Below, piece by piece: positions 7,172-8,213 of a stretch of 8,213 nucleotides of DNA. The stretch spans positions 1 through 8,213 of the forward strand of contig JBJXFY010000406.1 of NCBI GenBank assembly GCA_046155815.1, given 5' to 3'. The first letter of the stretch is position 1. Every line of letters begins with the position of its first letter. The translations under genes and the position numbers were made by a program. The notes below the pieces were generated by a model. It worked only from the letters and a program-made list of their open reading frames with translations, made no database searches and was not told where the DNA came from. The DNA is from JBJXFY01 sp046155815 (GTDB lineage Bacteria > Verrucomicrobiota > Verrucomicrobiia > Limisphaerales > CAIMTB01).

Positions 7172-7686
7172 AGCCCCTCCCCCGTCCCGTCCGCCTCGTA
7201 CTGGCGCTCCTCCCCCTGTTCGCAGGCTGCGCCGGTTACCGGCTCGGACCCACCGGCGGCCAGGTGGCCGGCGCGCGCTCCGTGTCCGTCGCGCCGTTCG
7301 CCAACGAGACGATCGAGCCGCGCCTGAGCGACGCGGTGACCGGCGCGCTGCGCGCCTCGCTCCAGCAGGACGGCACCTTCCAGCTTGCCACCCGCGACGG
7401 GGCCGACGTCGAGGTGCGCGGCCGGATCACGCGCTACGTCCGGGACAGCGTCAGCGTCCAGCCCGGCGACGTGATCACGCCCACGGACTACCGGATCCGC
7501 ATCTACGCCCACGTCACCGCGACGGAGGCCGGCAGCGGTCGGAGGCTGCTCGACCGCGAGGTGCGCGGCTACACCACGATCCGCATCGGCAGCGATCAGG
7601 CGATGGCCGAGGAGCAGGCCCTGCCGAACCTCGCCGCGAACCTCGCGCGCAACGTCACCTCGCTGCTCGTGGACGGTGAATTCTAA
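7168..7686 (+). CDS. lptE: LptE-family LPS-assembly lipoprotein
   Basis: A 172-residue lipoprotein. The signal peptide MKPLPRPVRLVLALLPLFAG ends at a lipobox-like LFAG before C21, the predicted lipidated residue of the mature protein (CAGYRLGP). The motif SVAPFANET (40-48), followed by an amphipathic helix (LSDAVTGALRASLQQDG) and then beta strands (VEVRGRITRYVRD, TDYRIRIYAHVTATEA), is the usual LptE layout. LptE sits inside the LptD barrel in the outer membrane and helps deliver LPS to the cell surface, so its presence implies an LPS-bearing diderm. The GTG start (7168) overlaps the stop of the BamD-like gene (GTGA), indicating translational coupling. Pairing with a BamD-like gene makes sense because LptD itself is inserted by BAM. 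Family length and both ends look intact. Confidence 0.87.
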   Translation: MKPLPRPVRLVLALLPLFAGCAGYRLGPTGGQVAGARSVSVAPFANETIEPRLSDAVTGALRASLQQDGTFQLATRDGADVEVRGRITRYVRDSVSVQPGDVITPTDYRIRIYAHVTATEAGSGRRLLDREVRGYTTIRIGSDQAMAEEQALPNLAANLARNVTSLLVDGEF

Positions 7687-8213
7687 GTCCTCCCCGCCCG
7701 GCGGTCGGCGACTGTCGCGACGCACCGCGCTTGCGCTGGCTGCGGGCGGAGCCCTCACGCTGGCCACCCGCGCGGGCGACTGGCCGCAATGGCGCGGCCC
7801 GCGGCGCGACGGCCACGCCGCACCCGATGAACCGCTTCCCGACCGCCTCCCCGACGACTGGCCGCCCGTTTGGACCCGGCCGGCCGGCGGCGGCTTCGCC
7901 AGCCCCGTGATCGCCGGGGACCGCGTGTACTTCGCCGACGAACAGGCCGGCGAAGAGGCGCTGCACTGCCTCGACCTCGCCTCCGGCCGGCCGGTCTGGT
8001 CACGGGCCTACGCCCCGTCCTTTGCCGACGAGTTTGGTTCCGGCCCGCGCTGCACGCCGGTCGTGGGCGATGAGGCCGTGATCGTGCAGTCTTGCCGGGG
8101 TGAACTGCGCGTGCTGGACCGCGCCACGGGCGAAGTTCGCTGGGGCCGGAGCTTCGAGCGGGACTACCAGGTCGCCTTCGTCGGCGGCGCGGATTCGTCC
8201 GACGCCGCCGCCC
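7676..8213 (+). CDS. Exported PQQ-like beta-propeller protein, N-terminal 179 residues (runs off right edge)
   Basis: The frame starts at GTG 7676, inside the end of lptE (11-base overlap), and stays open to the right edge. No other start codon lies nearby in frame. The N terminus has a Tat-like signal: RRLSRRTALALAAGGALTLA (11-30), a twin-arginine then a hydrophobic stretch. The mature part opens with GDWPQWRGPRRDGHA (34-48), the hallmark start of a large family of secreted PQQ-repeat proteins common in Planctomycetes and Verrucomicrobia. Two blade-like repeats follow: FASPVIAGDRVYFAD with LHCLDLASGRPVW (74-108), and RCTPVVGDEAVIVQS with LRVLDRATGEVRW (125-156). Such proteins form beta-propellers, but many do not bind PQQ and their substrates are unknown. 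No lipobox cysteine is visible, so identity with BamB, the propeller lipoprotein of the BAM complex, is not supported though the neighbours make it worth testing. Weak upstream GGA suggests translation coupled to lptE. Confidence 0.8.
   Translation, partial: MNSKSSPPGGRRLSRRTALALAAGGALTLATRAGDWPQWRGPRRDGHAAPDEPLPDRLPDDWPPVWTRPAGGGFASPVIAGDRVYFADEQAGEEALHCLDLASGRPVWSRAYAPSFADEFGSGPRCTPVVGDEAVIVQSCRGELRVLDRATGEVRWGRSFERDYQVAFVGGADSSDAAA

Overview
GC-rich bacterial DNA, coding almost throughout, from a diderm (outer-membrane) bacterium. The best taxonomic guess is Verrucomicrobiota or the wider PVC group. This is an inference from three things: a secreted beta-propeller protein with the WPQWRGP N-terminal motif, a BamD-like TPR protein that begins its mature part with PLIYKPGEGWTYE, and LPS-assembly lipoprotein LptE. 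No rRNA or other marker is present to settle it.

Left two thirds (1-5721, minus strand): four genes read right to left with short gaps and no visible terminator, so they look like one operon. In transcription order they are a 737-residue flotillin/YqiK-type SPFH membrane scaffold protein (5721-3508), a small DUF104/AF2212-type antitoxin (3466-3251), a PIN-domain (VapC-type) toxin whose start overlaps the antitoxin stop (3254-2856), and a very large DUF3686 'DNA repair ATPase' (2814 to beyond the left edge; 938 codons visible). The flotillin plus DUF3686 ATPase pair is a recurring but poorly understood bacterial association. Here a complete toxin-antitoxin module sits between the two partners.

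Middle (5722-6085): a 364-base divergent intergenic region with no convincing gene. It holds the 5' signals of both operons. On the right it has a good sigma70-type promoter (TTGACG, 18-base spacer, TAGCGT) placed so close to the next ATG that the transcript is predicted to be leaderless or nearly so.

Right third (6086-8213, plus strand): an outer-membrane biogenesis/envelope operon whose consecutive genes overlap. It encodes a BamD-like TPR protein (no lipobox), the LptE lipoprotein, and the start of an exported PQQ-type beta-propeller protein with a Tat-like signal, cut by the right edge. BamD acts in beta-barrel insertion and LptE in LPS delivery, so the group is coherent as envelope assembly. 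The propeller protein may or may not belong to that function.
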